A DNA stretch of 35,587 bases, taken from Oscillospiraceae bacterium. GTDB taxonomy: Bacteria > Bacillota > Clostridia > Oscillospirales > Oscillospiraceae. A model generated the notes under the pieces. That model saw only the letters and a program-made list of their open reading frames with translations. It was not told where the DNA came from and searched no databases. Positions 6,905 through 14,863 of this stretch are shown here, piece after piece. The DNA lies in the NCBI GenBank assembly GCA_015067665.1, contig SVLZ01000013.1, positions 1 through 35,587 of the forward strand, written 5' to 3'. Position 1 is the first letter of the stretch. The number at the start of each line of letters is the position of its first letter. The translations under genes were made by a program, and so were the position numbers.

Positions 6905-8938
6905 TTATAAAGCTCTTGTCCACTCTGTGATCAGGTAGCCGGGAATCATCCAGATAGCCTGATAGAGCAGAATATTCAGAGGGGTCAGCAGCTCGGTGCG
7001 CCCCAGTAAGGTCAGGGCCACCATAGCGCCTAAGCCAAGGATGCCACCTAAAATATGGATGATCATACCGTAGGTAACTGCGTGATAGTAGGCTCTGCCG
7101 CCAACGATGGCATAACCGTAAGCAGGCAGGGAGGGACGGACGCACAATGCCATCACCCGATCTTCTTTCCCTACGGTAATTTTCCGCAGGCGCTCCCGCT
7201 CCTCAGGGGCAGGGCGCAGCAGCTTCTTGGGTCGGATGCCAAATTTGCTTTGCAGGAAGGTGCCGCTCAGTACCAGATCCTCTGTCACCAGCATCGGCTT
7301 TACGCGCCTGCTTCCGCAAAGGACCCGCAGACCGTGGGCAACCATTCTGCTCTTTACATAATTGACCGCCAGCAGACAGGAGAACTTTCCGTCCAGCGCG
7401 ATGCCGATGCCGCCGGGCAAACGAATATCTGCCGGTACGTCCACATTGAAAGCCTTCAGCATCGGCAATGTACCGATCAGCACCACCGCGCCTTCTACAC
7501 CGCCGCCAATACCGCCGGCATAGGCCTTATAGCTTTCCACCTCATAGGTTTCCACGTTGTAGCTCTCTTTCAGCTCTTTCAGCAGCGGTGCCAGACTGCC
7601 GCCCTCGCGGGCAGCTACTGCAGCGGCATAGCCGATGACCTTTGCCGGCACATGCTCGCCATAGAACTTTACACCGTTGAGCTTTACTGTATCCGCCGGG
7701 AAAAGGTCCTCCCCGGTAATGGGAAACCGTGCCTTGCAGGCAAGGCCCTTGGCGCCTTTCCAGCCACAGATAACCACACCCAATTTGGAGAACTTCCGCT
7801 CCAAAAGCAGTGCAGGTCTTGCCACCGTGATAAACATTGTTGCAGGCATAGCTACCAAAAGCGAAGCGGAAAACACCTGCACACCCAGCGCAACACCCTT
7901 CATTGCCACAGCCACACCGCCGATCACGAGGGCTGCGATCAAGGCGCCAAAACAGTACCACCCCAGCACCTTATGGGGTGTCTCTTCCTCACCGTAGGTA
8001 TCCATAAGGTGATCCACATCACCGTCACAACGGACAAAGCCGGTCACATCCCCGTCATAATTCATCTTTTTACCAATACCGGAGAGCACTTTTGCGCCTC
8101 GCATGGTATCCATCCGGGAGGTGTCGGCCTTTCGCTGTATTGCCACACTCCAAAGAGACATAAAGACCTGAATACAAAAGGCCGCTGTGCAAGGTACTCG
8201 CAGCGCACCTAAGCAAAGGGCGCAGTCCACGAGGCAGACGAAGAAGGTAAAGGCGAGGAGCGTATTCGGGGTAAAGCGGAGCCTCCCCAAATCAAAGAGT
8301 CCCTCTACCAGTTGGAACGCGCCCAGGAATGCGGAAACCAAAAGCAGCAGCAGCTGGCTGAAAATCATCAGCCGCAGCCGATCCTCCGGCACGTAGCCCA
8401 TAGCATACAGCACCGTCGTGCCGATGGCCAAGACCGCCACCAGAAAACTCAGTAGTATTACCGTCTGAATACCGGCAATGCCCTTTTCCCGCAGCGCATA
8501 ATACTGCCGCTCAGGGCCTTCCACGATTTTCCGGCGCATGATCTGGAAAGGTGTACGCAGCACCTTCGGTCCGGAACGTCTTCCCGAGACACGGGTCGTA
8601 TCCTCTTCCGCAAAACGGCGGAGCTCCTCTTCCTCATAAAGCGGGGTATACCGACGGGTCTCCTCTTCCGCCTCTGCCGGTGCAAAAGACTTTGTCTCCT
8701 CCTGCGCAGAAATCGGCACAAACCGCTTCGTATCGTCCGATGCGGGAGGCGGTGTAAATACCTTCGTCTCCTGCTGCGCAGTTACCTCTTGTTCCCGGCT
8801 GGCCTGCACCACATCCTCCAAGGGGATGGTATCTTTCATTTTATCGCCGCTGTCGGACAGCTTTTCTTTCGCGGGCTTGTTGCTAAACTCCCGGATAATA
8901 TCCTCTAAGTCCAGCTCCAGCTTATCATTTTCTGCCAT
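6905..8938 (-). CDS. membrane protein resembling a catalytically inactive P1B-type ATPase
   Basis: I do not know a name for this 677-residue protein. Residues 1-150 are hydrophilic and acidic and hold a 12-residue repeat ([DE]T[KR]x[FY]xP with Thr58, 70, 82, 94). Then come hydrophobic segments at about 155-180, 190-210, 220-265 and 325-385, a soluble part, and two C-terminal hydrophobic segments (about 625-675). The layout matches heavy-metal P-type ATPases: VAMPAT (Pro365) sits where the CPC motif would be. About 41 residues later FPITGED (405-411) takes the place of FDKTGT, so the phosphorylated Asp is Pro406. GGVEGAVVLIG matches the nucleotide-domain GxGVxG...VLxG stretch, and LVTED replaces LTGDN. 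The GDGxNDAP motif is missing. ATP-driven transport is therefore unlikely; a structural or sensory role is inferred. It starts 3 bp after the rlmB stop, so the two are co-transcribed. Confidence 0.7.
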   Translation of the reverse strand: MAENDKLELDLEDIIREFSNKPAKEKLSDSGDKMKDTIPLEDVVQASREQEVTAQQETKVFTPPPASDDTKRFVPISAQEETKSFAPAEAEEETRRYTPLYEEEELRRFAEEDTTRVSGRRSGPKVLRTPFQIMRRKIVEGPERQYYALREKGIAGIQTVILLSFLVAVLAIGTTVLYAMGYVPEDRLRLMIFSQLLLLLVSAFLGAFQLVEGLFDLGRLRFTPNTLLAFTFFVCLVDCALCLGALRVPCTAAFCIQVFMSLWSVAIQRKADTSRMDTMRGAKVLSGIGKKMNYDGDVTGFVRCDGDVDHLMDTYGEEETPHKVLGWYCFGALIAALVIGGVAVAMKGVALGVQVFSASLLVAMPATMFITVARPALLLERKFSKLGVVICGWKGAKGLACKARFPITGEDLFPADTVKLNGVKFYGEHVPAKVIGYAAAVAAREGGSLAPLLKELKESYNVETYEVESYKAYAGGIGGGVEGAVVLIGTLPMLKAFNVDVPADIRLPGGIGIALDGKFSCLLAVNYVKSRMVAHGLRVLCGSRRVKPMLVTEDLVLSGTFLQSKFGIRPKKLLRPAPEERERLRKITVGKEDRVMALCVRPSLPAYGYAIVGGRAYYHAVTYGMIIHILGGILGLGAMVALTLLGRTELLTPLNILLYQAIWMIPGYLITEWTRAL

Positions 8939-8941
8939 TTT

Positions 8942-9754
8942 TTACCTCCTTTGCCGCACTGCCTCATAAAGTAGGACAGATGCAGCCACAGACGCATTTA
9001 GGGATGTGATTTTTCCCTTCATAGGAATGTGTACGGTCACATCGCAGTTTTTCTGTACCAAGCGGCTCATTCCCTCCCCCTCAGAACCGACTACAATGGC
9101 CGTCGGGCCGGTGAGGTCTGCCTCGTACATAGGGACCGAGCCTTCCGCAGCAGTGCCGAAGATCCAAACGCCCTTCTCCTTTAGTTCCTCGATGGTGGCG
9201 TTCAGGTTGGTCACCCGTGCCACCTTCATATGCTCAATAGCGCCGGCAGATGCCTTTGCCACCACCGCCGTCAGTCCCACGCTGCGGCGCTTTGGAATGA
9301 TCACACCGTGGGCGCCGGCACATTCCGCAGTACGGATGATCGCGCCCAGGTTATGGGGATCGGTCAGCTCATCGCAGAGGATGATCAGGGCATTCTCGCC
9401 CCGGTCTGCCGCCTCCTGCAAAATATCGTCTACAGAAAAATATTCTCTCGCCGCCGCCAGAGCAATGACACCCTGATGGGCGCGGGTGGTGCTCATCATA
9501 TCTAATTTCCGACGGTCTACCGGCACAACAACCGCACCGGCCTCCTTGGCATCTGCAGCCAGCTTTTGAAGTGCCCGGTCGGTCTCTCCGGATGCGATAA
9601 AAACTTTATCGATGGTTCTGCCGCTGCGGAGCGCCTCCTGCAGCGCATTACGCCCCTCTAACTGTCCTTCATTCTCCTCTTCCACAGGTGCAGGTGCCGC
9701 CTGTCTTTTGGGTGCAAACTGCTTTCTATTTTTATCGGTTCTCTCGTTTCTCAT
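8942..9754 (-). CDS. rlmB: SpoU-family 23S rRNA (guanosine-2'-O)-methyltransferase, RlmB type
   Basis: A SPOUT-superfamily enzyme that methylates the 2'-O of a 23S rRNA guanosine with SAM. The product has 270 residues: a basic, low-complexity tail (1-30), the small substrate-binding domain (LEGRNALQEALRSG at about 31-45), and the knotted catalytic domain. All three SpoU motifs are present: DPHNLGAIIRTAE, VVGSEGEGMS and SLNASVAASVLLYEA. Start ATG 9752-9754 is preceded by an AGGGGG stretch about 8 bases away, a weak ribosome site. The next gene begins 3 bp after the stop. RlmB and its relative TrmH share these motifs; the N-terminal domain favours RlmB. Confidence 0.92.
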   Translation of the reverse strand: MRNERTDKNRKQFAPKRQAAPAPVEEENEGQLEGRNALQEALRSGRTIDKVFIASGETDRALQKLAADAKEAGAVVVPVDRRKLDMMSTTRAHQGVIALAAAREYFSVDDILQEAADRGENALIILCDELTDPHNLGAIIRTAECAGAHGVIIPKRRSVGLTAVVAKASAGAIEHMKVARVTNLNATIEELKEKGVWIFGTAAEGSVPMYEADLTGPTAIVVGSEGEGMSRLVQKNCDVTVHIPMKGKITSLNASVAASVLLYEAVRQRR

Positions 9755-9794
9755 AAGGAGTCCCCCTCAGTCACTAAGCTCGTTATTTAACGCC

Positions 9795-9849
9795 GTAGGG
9801 AACGGATTTATCCGTTCCACAATGCGGAATGCATAAATGCATTCCCTAC
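9795..9849. repeat. twin-hairpin palindromic repeat bounded by GTAGGG/CCCTAC
   Basis: Two perfect 9-bp hairpins lie side by side, GGAACGGAT paired with its complement and GGAATGCAT paired with its complement, each with a 2-base spacer. The ends GTAGGG (9795-9800) and CCCTAC (9844-9849) are inverted. It sits in the 320-bp rlmB-ftsH gap, which otherwise holds the two divergent promoters. Confidence 0.75.
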
Positions 9850-9899
9850 AATTTCTTTTGACAACACATTATCATCTGACTGTAACCTACATTTCTTTT

Positions 9900-9928
9900 A
9901 TTGTAACAGATTTTCCCACAGTGGACAA
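9900..9928 (-). promoter_or_regulatory. possible promoter of the rlmB operon
   Basis: TTGTCC (-35, 9923-9928), 17-base spacer and TACAAT (-10, 9900-9905) on the minus strand. If correct, the transcript leader of about 140 nt includes the twin-hairpin repeat. Confidence 0.5.
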
Positions 9929-10009
9929 CAGAAATTTTCCCGGAAATGCAATTTTTTTCTTACAATAGGGACGTTCACAGAAAATTTACCCAAAATCGAC
10001 CCTTTTTCA

Positions 10010-10038
10010 TTGCATAGGCCGCTTTTTTGTGGTAAAAT
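10010..10038 (+). promoter_or_regulatory. sigma-A promoter of ftsH
   Basis: TTGCAT (-35, 10010-10015), 17-base spacer, TAAAAT (-10, 10033-10038), about 30 bases before the ftsH start. AAGGAGG lies at 10059-10065. Confidence 0.75.
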
Positions 10039-10074
10039 ACCAAAGAATATGATTTCCCAAGGAGGAATAAATAT

Positions 10075-11973
10075 ATGGATCAAAACAACGAGCGGAAGCC
10101 GGATCAAAACGGCAAACCGCCAAAGAGCAAACTGCCCCTTCTGCTATTTTCCGTGGTGGTGATTTTGATCATCGGTATGATCTACGGTATGATCTCCGAC
10201 GGTCAGTATACCAAGACCACCTTTTCCGAATTTATGAACGATGTAGAAGCCGGCAAAATCGACGAGGTAGAGCTCCACTATGACCGCATCTACTATATGA
10301 CCAAGGAAGAAGCCGCCAAACCGGAGCGGGAGCAGAAAGCCTGCTTTACGGGTCTTCCCAACGGCAATGTGCTGGCGCTGGCAGAGACCTTGAATGCCAA
10401 AGGCATCAAAGTCAATCAGGTCATCGTAGAAGACAATTCCACCATCCTGATGATCCTTTTGTACGTCGCCGGCATCGGCCTTATGTTCTTCTTGATGAAC
10501 GGCCTGACCCGCAAAATGGGCAATGGCGGCCTCGGTGCCATCGGTGCCAGCAAGGCAAAGGTCTATATGGAGAAAAAGACCGGTGTTACTTTTAAGGACG
10601 TTGCCGGTCAGGACGAGGCAAAGGAAAGTCTGCAGGAGATCATCGACTTTTTGCACAACCCCACCAAGTACACAGAGATCGGTGCCAAGCTGCCCAAGGG
10701 CGCCCTGCTGGTAGGCTCTCCCGGTACGGGTAAGACCCTCCTTGCCAAGGCTGTTGCCGGTGAAGCCAATGTGCCGTTTTTCTCCATCTCCGGCTCAGAC
10801 TTTGTAGAAATGTTTGTCGGTGTAGGCGCAAGCCGTGTCCGCGATCTGTTCCAGCAGGCTGCAAAAGTCGCCCCTTGTATTATCTTTATTGACGAAATTG
10901 ACGCCGTGGGCCGCAGCCGTGACTCCCGCTACGGCGGCAACTCCGAGCACGAGCAGACCCTGAACCAGCTGCTGGGTGAAATTGACGGCTTCGATTCCTC
11001 CAAGGGTATCGTCTGTCTTGCCGCCACCAACCGTCCTGAGATCCTCGACAAAGCCCTTCTCCGCCCCGGTCGTTTTGACCGTCGAATCGTGGTAGATACC
11101 CCCAACCTGCAAGGCAGATTGGACACACTGAAGGTCCACACCCGGAAAATCAAGCTGTCGGAAGATGTAGATCTGCATAAGATCGCCCAAGCCACCGCCG
11201 GCGCCGTTGGCGCCGACCTTGCAAACCTTGTCAACGAGGCTGCTCTCCGGGCAGTCCGCAAGGGTCGCACTGCCGTCAATCAGGAGGATCTGCTGATCTC
11301 CTTTGAGACTGTCATTGCCGGTGCGGAAAAGAAAAATACCGTGCTGAGCGACAAGGAAAAGAAATTAGTTGCCTACCACGAGGTTGGTCACGCACTGATC
11401 TCCGCCCTCGATAAAGAAGAGACCCCTGTCACAAAAATTACCATTGTACCCCACACCGACGGTGCTCTGGGCTACACGCTCTACCTGCCGGAGGAAGAAA
11501 AATTCCTCTCCACCCGTGAGGAGCTGCTGGTACAGATCCGCTCCTTGGTAGGCGGCAGAGCCGCAGAGGATGTGGTGTTTGGTACGCAGACCACCGGTGC
11601 CGCCAACGACCTGCAGCGGGCAACCGCGCTGGCACGGAAGATGGTGGCTATGTTCGGTATGAATGAAACCCTTGGTCTTATGACCTCTGCCACCGTGGAG
11701 CATCAGTACCTGGAGGGCCGCAGCTATATGGACTGCTCCGATGAAACTGCCGCGCTGGTAGACCGGGAAGTGCAAAAGCTCCTTGCCACCTGCTACGCTT
11801 CCGCTAAGGAAACCCTCCAGAATAACCGGAAGCTATTGGACGATATTGCCGCATTACTGCTGGAAAAAGAGACCATCACCGGCGACGAAATGATGGCGAT
11901 CATCAACCCTCCCACCGAGGAATTGCCCGCAGAAGAAACACCCACCGAAAGCGAATTGACAGTTGACAATTGA
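10075..11973 (+). CDS. ftsH: ATP-dependent zinc metalloprotease FtsH
   Basis: A membrane-anchored AAA+ protease that removes misfolded or unneeded membrane and cytoplasmic proteins. The 632 residues hold an N-terminal transmembrane helix (about 20-42), an extracytoplasmic domain, a second helix (about 126-144), then the AAA module: Walker A GSPGTGKT (214-221, Ser replacing the usual Pro), Walker B IIFIDEID with Asp273, and the second region of homology [19 protein letters not shown]. The M41 zinc site is HEVGH (435-439; usually HEAGH), and AANDLQRAT carries the third zinc ligand region. The acidic C-terminal tail ends in TVDN, encoded by the start of a TTGACAATTGAC repeat that also supplies the stop codon. 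The gene has its own promoter and is convergent with pepT. Confidence 0.97.
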   Translation: MDQNNERKPDQNGKPPKSKLPLLLFSVVVILIIGMIYGMISDGQYTKTTFSEFMNDVEAGKIDEVELHYDRIYYMTKEEAAKPEREQKACFTGLPNGNVLALAETLNAKGIKVNQVIVEDNSTILMILLYVAGIGLMFFLMNGLTRKMGNGGLGAIGASKAKVYMEKKTGVTFKDVAGQDEAKESLQEIIDFLHNPTKYTEIGAKLPKGALLVGSPGTGKTLLAKAVAGEANVPFFSISGSDFVEMFVGVGASRVRDLFQQAAKVAPCIIFIDEIDAVGRSRDSRYGGNSEHEQTLNQLLGEIDGFDSSKGIVCLAATNRPEILDKALLRPGRFDRRIVVDTPNLQGRLDTLKVHTRKIKLSEDVDLHKIAQATAGAVGADLANLVNEAALRAVRKGRTAVNQEDLLISFETVIAGAEKKNTVLSDKEKKLVAYHEVGHALISALDKEETPVTKITIVPHTDGALGYTLYLPEEEKFLSTREELLVQIRSLVGGRAAEDVVFGTQTTGAANDLQRATALARKMVAMFGMNETLGLMTSATVEHQYLEGRSYMDCSDETAALVDREVQKLLATCYASAKETLQNNRKLLDDIAALLLEKETITGDEMMAIINPPTEELPAEETPTESELTVDN

Positions 11974-12082
11974 CAGTTGACAATTCTCTAAAAACGCACA
12001 AAGGACCGTCCATCGGACGGTCCTTATTTCATTCGTCCGCAAAGCGGACACCTTAATTGTCAATTGATAATTGTCAATTATC
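11954..12082. repeat. paired TTGACAATTGAC arrays flanking the ftsH/pepT terminator
   Basis: A direct array (11954-11986) and an inverted array (12054-12082) of a roughly 10-base unit, TTGACAATTG or TTGACAGTTG, enclose the shared terminator. The left array encodes the last residues and the stop of ftsH; the right array encodes the last residues and the stop of pepT. Confidence 0.8.
12001..12030. terminator. bidirectional terminator between ftsH and pepT
   Basis: An 11-bp perfect stem (12001-12011 with 12015-12025) with a 3-base loop, followed by TTATTTC-type T-rich sequence on the plus strand and by TTTGTGCGTTTTT on the minus strand. It serves both convergent genes. Confidence 0.85.
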
Positions 12083-13279
12083 CATTTTAATGATCTCGAC
12101 CAGCATATCCACGCACTTTTCCATATCCTCTACGGGGATATATTCAAAGCGACCGTGGAAATTTTCACCACCGGTACAAAGATTGGGGCAAGGCAGACCC
12201 ATATAGGAAAGTCTTGCGCCATCCGTACCGCCCCGAATGGGGACAGTACGGGGATTCATACCCACCTTCTGCATAGCTGCCCGTGCCCGGTCAACGATGT
12301 ACATACAGGGGGTGATCTTATTTTTCATATTGTAGTAGCTGTCCCGGAGGGCTACCTGGGCTGTGCCCTTGCCATACTTTTCGTCGATCCGGCAGGCCGC
12401 CGCCACCATCAAATCCTTCTTCTCCTCGAATTTTTCCATATCGTGGTCACGGATGATGTAGCGAAGAACCGTCTCCTCCACCTGTCCCTTCATATCGGTC
12501 AGGTGAATAAAGCCCTCATAGCCTTCTGTATGTTCCGGGCGCTGGTCAGCGGGCAGGAGCGCGTTGTACTCCATCGCCACCAGCTGGGAGTTGATCATCT
12601 TATCCTTTGCCCCACCGGGGTGAATGCTTAAACCCCGGACTGTGACCTTGGCACCGGCGGCATTGAAGTTTTCATACTCAATTTCACCGATGGCGCCACC
12701 GTCTACCGTATAGGCATATTCCGCATCAAAGCCGCTGACATCAAAAAGATCTGCACCGCGCCCGATCTCTTCATCCGGTGTAAAGCCGATCTTCAGTGTC
12801 GCGTGTTTTTTGACCTTCATAAGCCGTTCTGCCGCAGTCATAATCTCTGCTACACCGGCCTTATTATCCGCGCCCAAAAGGGTTGTGCCGTCAGTAACGA
12901 TCAGGTGCTTGCCTACGTGGTTTTTAAGGCTCTGATAGTTTTCTTCCCGCAGCCAGATATTCTTTTCCTCGTTAAGGCACACATCGCCGCCCTTATATTC
13001 TACGATTTTCGCCTTTACGTCCCTGCCGGATGCGTCCGGCGCCGTATCCATATGGGCGATAAGACCAATGACCGGCAATTCCGGGTCACCGGGCACCGTG
13101 CCATATACATAGCCGTGCTCATCAATGCGGGCATCGGAGATGCCCATCGCAAGCATTTCCTCAACAATTGCCGCACCCAGCAGCTTCTGCCCCTCGGTAG
13201 AAGGACAGGTATCGGAAAATTCATCGGATGTGGTTTCAAAAGAGACATATTTCAAAAAACGTTCCGTAACAGATGCCAT
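12074..13279 (-). CDS. pepT: peptidase T (tripeptide aminopeptidase, M20B)
   Basis: A cytoplasmic di-zinc aminopeptidase that releases the N-terminal residue from tripeptides. The product is 401 residues, the usual length. Motifs: AHMDTAPD (zinc-ligand His and nearby Asp), LLGADNKAG (bridging Asp), TPDEEIGRGAD (catalytic Glu and zinc-ligand Glu), YTVDGG (zinc-ligand Asp) and NLCTGGENFHGRFEY (C-terminal zinc-ligand His). RGGTDGARLS is a conserved substrate-binding segment. Start ATG 13277-13279 has AGGAG 7 bases upstream. The C-terminus reads KMDN and stop, where AAT-TGA is the first unit of a repeat array. It lies downstream of ackA on the same strand, but a hairpin and a repeat element separate them; no clear pepT promoter was seen. 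Confidence 0.95.
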   Translation of the reverse strand: MASVTERFLKYVSFETTSDEFSDTCPSTEGQKLLGAAIVEEMLAMGISDARIDEHGYVYGTVPGDPELPVIGLIAHMDTAPDASGRDVKAKIVEYKGGDVCLNEEKNIWLREENYQSLKNHVGKHLIVTDGTTLLGADNKAGVAEIMTAAERLMKVKKHATLKIGFTPDEEIGRGADLFDVSGFDAEYAYTVDGGAIGEIEYENFNAAGAKVTVRGLSIHPGGAKDKMINSQLVAMEYNALLPADQRPEHTEGYEGFIHLTDMKGQVEETVLRYIIRDHDMEKFEEKKDLMVAAACRIDEKYGKGTAQVALRDSYYNMKNKITPCMYIVDRARAAMQKVGMNPRTVPIRGGTDGARLSYMGLPCPNLCTGGENFHGRFEYIPVEDMEKCVDMLVEIIKMDN

Positions 13280-13316
13280 ATTCGCACTCCTAATTCATCC
13301 TTGGAGGTATGCCGTT

Positions 13317-13478
13317 CAATCCCTTCCCCCAGGCGGAGGTGGCTGAACGTAAGTGAAGCCGGAAGAGGAATGCAGGCACAAATCCTCTATAAAACACAAC
13401 TGTGCAGACTTTTTCTGCACGCCGTTCCTCACCCGTCTTTTGCTTCGCAAAATCCCCCCTCTCCCCGGGAGAGGGGTT
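13317..13478. repeat. MITE-like element between ackA and pepT
   Basis: A non-coding stretch with related inverted ends (CCCTTCCCCCAGGCGGAGGTGG on the left in two blocks, CCCCTCTCCCCGGGAGAGGGG on the right in two blocks). The internal TTTTGCTTCGCAAAA palindrome is typical of this repeat class. It resembles the elements at 4192-4345 and 1340-1470. Confidence 0.55.
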
Positions 13479-13499
13479 ATCTGCTGTGCCTTGATGTAA

Positions 13500-13523
13500 G
13501 AGCCGCCACAACAGCGGCGGCTC
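13500..13523 (-). terminator. likely terminator of ackA
   Basis: An 8-bp perfect GC-rich stem (13500-13507 with 13516-13523) 16 bases after the ackA stop. The minus-strand sequence after it, TTACATC, is poor in U, so this may be leaky and let transcription reach pepT. Confidence 0.55.
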
Positions 13524-13539
13524 CCATAATGCTTAATAA

Positions 13540-14730
13540 TTACTTAGCAGCATTCACAAGATCCGCAGTATCCTGCGCGATCATCAGCTCCTCGTTGGTG
13601 GGCACGACCCAAACCTCCACCTTGGAGTCGGGAGTGGAGATCTTCAGCTCCTTGCCACGCTTCTTGTTGAGCTCAGGATCGATCTTAACACCCAAGAAGC
13701 CCAAGTACTCGCAGACACCTGCGCGAACACCGCCGTCGTTTTCACCAACGCCTGCGGTGAAGGTCAGCACATCGATGCCGTTGAGAGCAGCCGCGTAAGC
13801 GCCAACAAACTTAGCAACCTCGTAGCAGAACTTGTCACGAGCCAGTGCGCAATCCTCGTTGCCCTCTGCAGCGCCGTTCTCCAGATCACGGAAGTCGGAG
13901 GAAACACCGGAGATCGCCAGCATACCGGACTTCTTGTTGAGGATGTTCAGGCACTCGTCAACGCTGTAGCCATACTTATTGCACAAAAACTGCACAACAG
14001 CGGGATCAATGTCACCGGAACGAGTACCCATCGGCACACCGGCCAGAGGTGTCAGACCCATGGTGGTATCCTGGCACTTGCCGTCCTTCACAGCGGACAT
14101 AGAGGAGCCGTTGCCCAGGTGGCAGTTGACCATCTTAAATTCCTTCTTACCCACAAGCTCAGCAGTGCGCTTTGCCACATACTTGTGAGAAGTGCCGTGG
14201 AAGCCGTAGCGACGGATGGAGTCGTTTTTGTAGTACTCGGTGGGGATGGCATAGCGGTAAGCCTTAGGAGGCATAGTCATGTGGAATGCAGTGTCAAACA
14301 CAGCGACCTGGGGGGTGCTGGGCATAACTGCCTGACAAGCCTCGATACCCATCAGGTTCGCAGGATTGTGGAGAGGTCCCAGAGGGATGCACTTCTTGAT
14401 GGCCGCGATCACTTCGTCGTTAATAATGCAGGAATCGAAGAATTCCATACCGCCGTGGAGCACGCGGTGACCCACCGCGTCGATCTCGTCAACGCTCTTG
14501 ATAACACCAACTTCTGCATCCTGCAGAATTGCCAAGGTAGCCGCAATGGCCTCAGAGTGGGTGGGCATAGGAATATCACGGACGATCTTCTCGTCGCCGA
14601 CCTTGTGGTTCAGGCGACCGTCGATGCCGATACGCTCACACAGACCCTTTGCGGAGACCTCACCGGTCTGGGGATCCATCAGCTGATACTTGAGGCTGGA
14701 AGAGCCAGCATTGATAATCAGAATGTTCAC
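13540..14730 (-). CDS. ackA: acetate kinase
   Basis: Converts acetyl phosphate and ADP to acetate and ATP, the ATP-yielding last step of acetate fermentation; it can also run in reverse. The 396 residues show the ASKHA-fold signatures: INAGSSSLKYQ at the N-terminus, the phosphate-binding RYGFHGTSHKYV, VNCHLGNGSSMSAV, and FTAGVGEND near the C-terminus. The start is GTG (14728-14730): AGGAGG at 14739-14744 is ideally placed and MNILIINAG is the family start. No pta gene is next to it. The divergent neighbour tmcAL also uses acetate, and this pairing is common in Clostridia. It has its own promoter at 14795-14823. Confidence 0.98.
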   Translation of the reverse strand: MNILIINAGSSSLKYQLMDPQTGEVSAKGLCERIGIDGRLNHKVGDEKIVRDIPMPTHSEAIAATLAILQDAEVGVIKSVDEIDAVGHRVLHGGMEFFDSCIINDEVIAAIKKCIPLGPLHNPANLMGIEACQAVMPSTPQVAVFDTAFHMTMPPKAYRYAIPTEYYKNDSIRRYGFHGTSHKYVAKRTAELVGKKEFKMVNCHLGNGSSMSAVKDGKCQDTTMGLTPLAGVPMGTRSGDIDPAVVQFLCNKYGYSVDECLNILNKKSGMLAISGVSSDFRDLENGAAEGNEDCALARDKFCYEVAKFVGAYAAALNGIDVLTFTAGVGENDGGVRAGVCEYLGFLGVKIDPELNKKRGKELKISTPDSKVEVWVVPTNEELMIAQDTADLVNAAK

Positions 14731-14794
14731 TTAAACTTCCTCCTAAAATAAATTGATTTTCTTATGATTTGTGGTAAAATAAACATACAGTATT

Positions 14795-14823
14795 ATTGTA
14801 TACCAAATTTACAAATTTCTCAA
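14795..14823 (-). promoter_or_regulatory. sigma-A promoter of ackA
   Basis: TTGAGA (-35, 14818-14823), 17-base spacer, TACAAT (-10, 14795-14800) on the minus strand, giving a leader of about 58 nt. Its -35 box lies within the spacer of the proposed tmcAL promoter. Confidence 0.75.
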
Positions 14824-14837
14824 CCCCTAAATATAAA
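14808..14837 (+). promoter_or_regulatory. probable promoter of tmcAL
   Basis: TTTACA (-35, 14808-14813), 18-base spacer, TATAAA (-10, 14832-14837), about 20 bases before the ribosome site. A weaker alternative is TTGATT (14753-14758), 16 bases, TAAAAT (14775-14780), which would read through the ackA promoter. Confidence 0.6.
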
Positions 14838-14863
14838 TTTTTCCAAAAAAGGAGGGAAAACTT

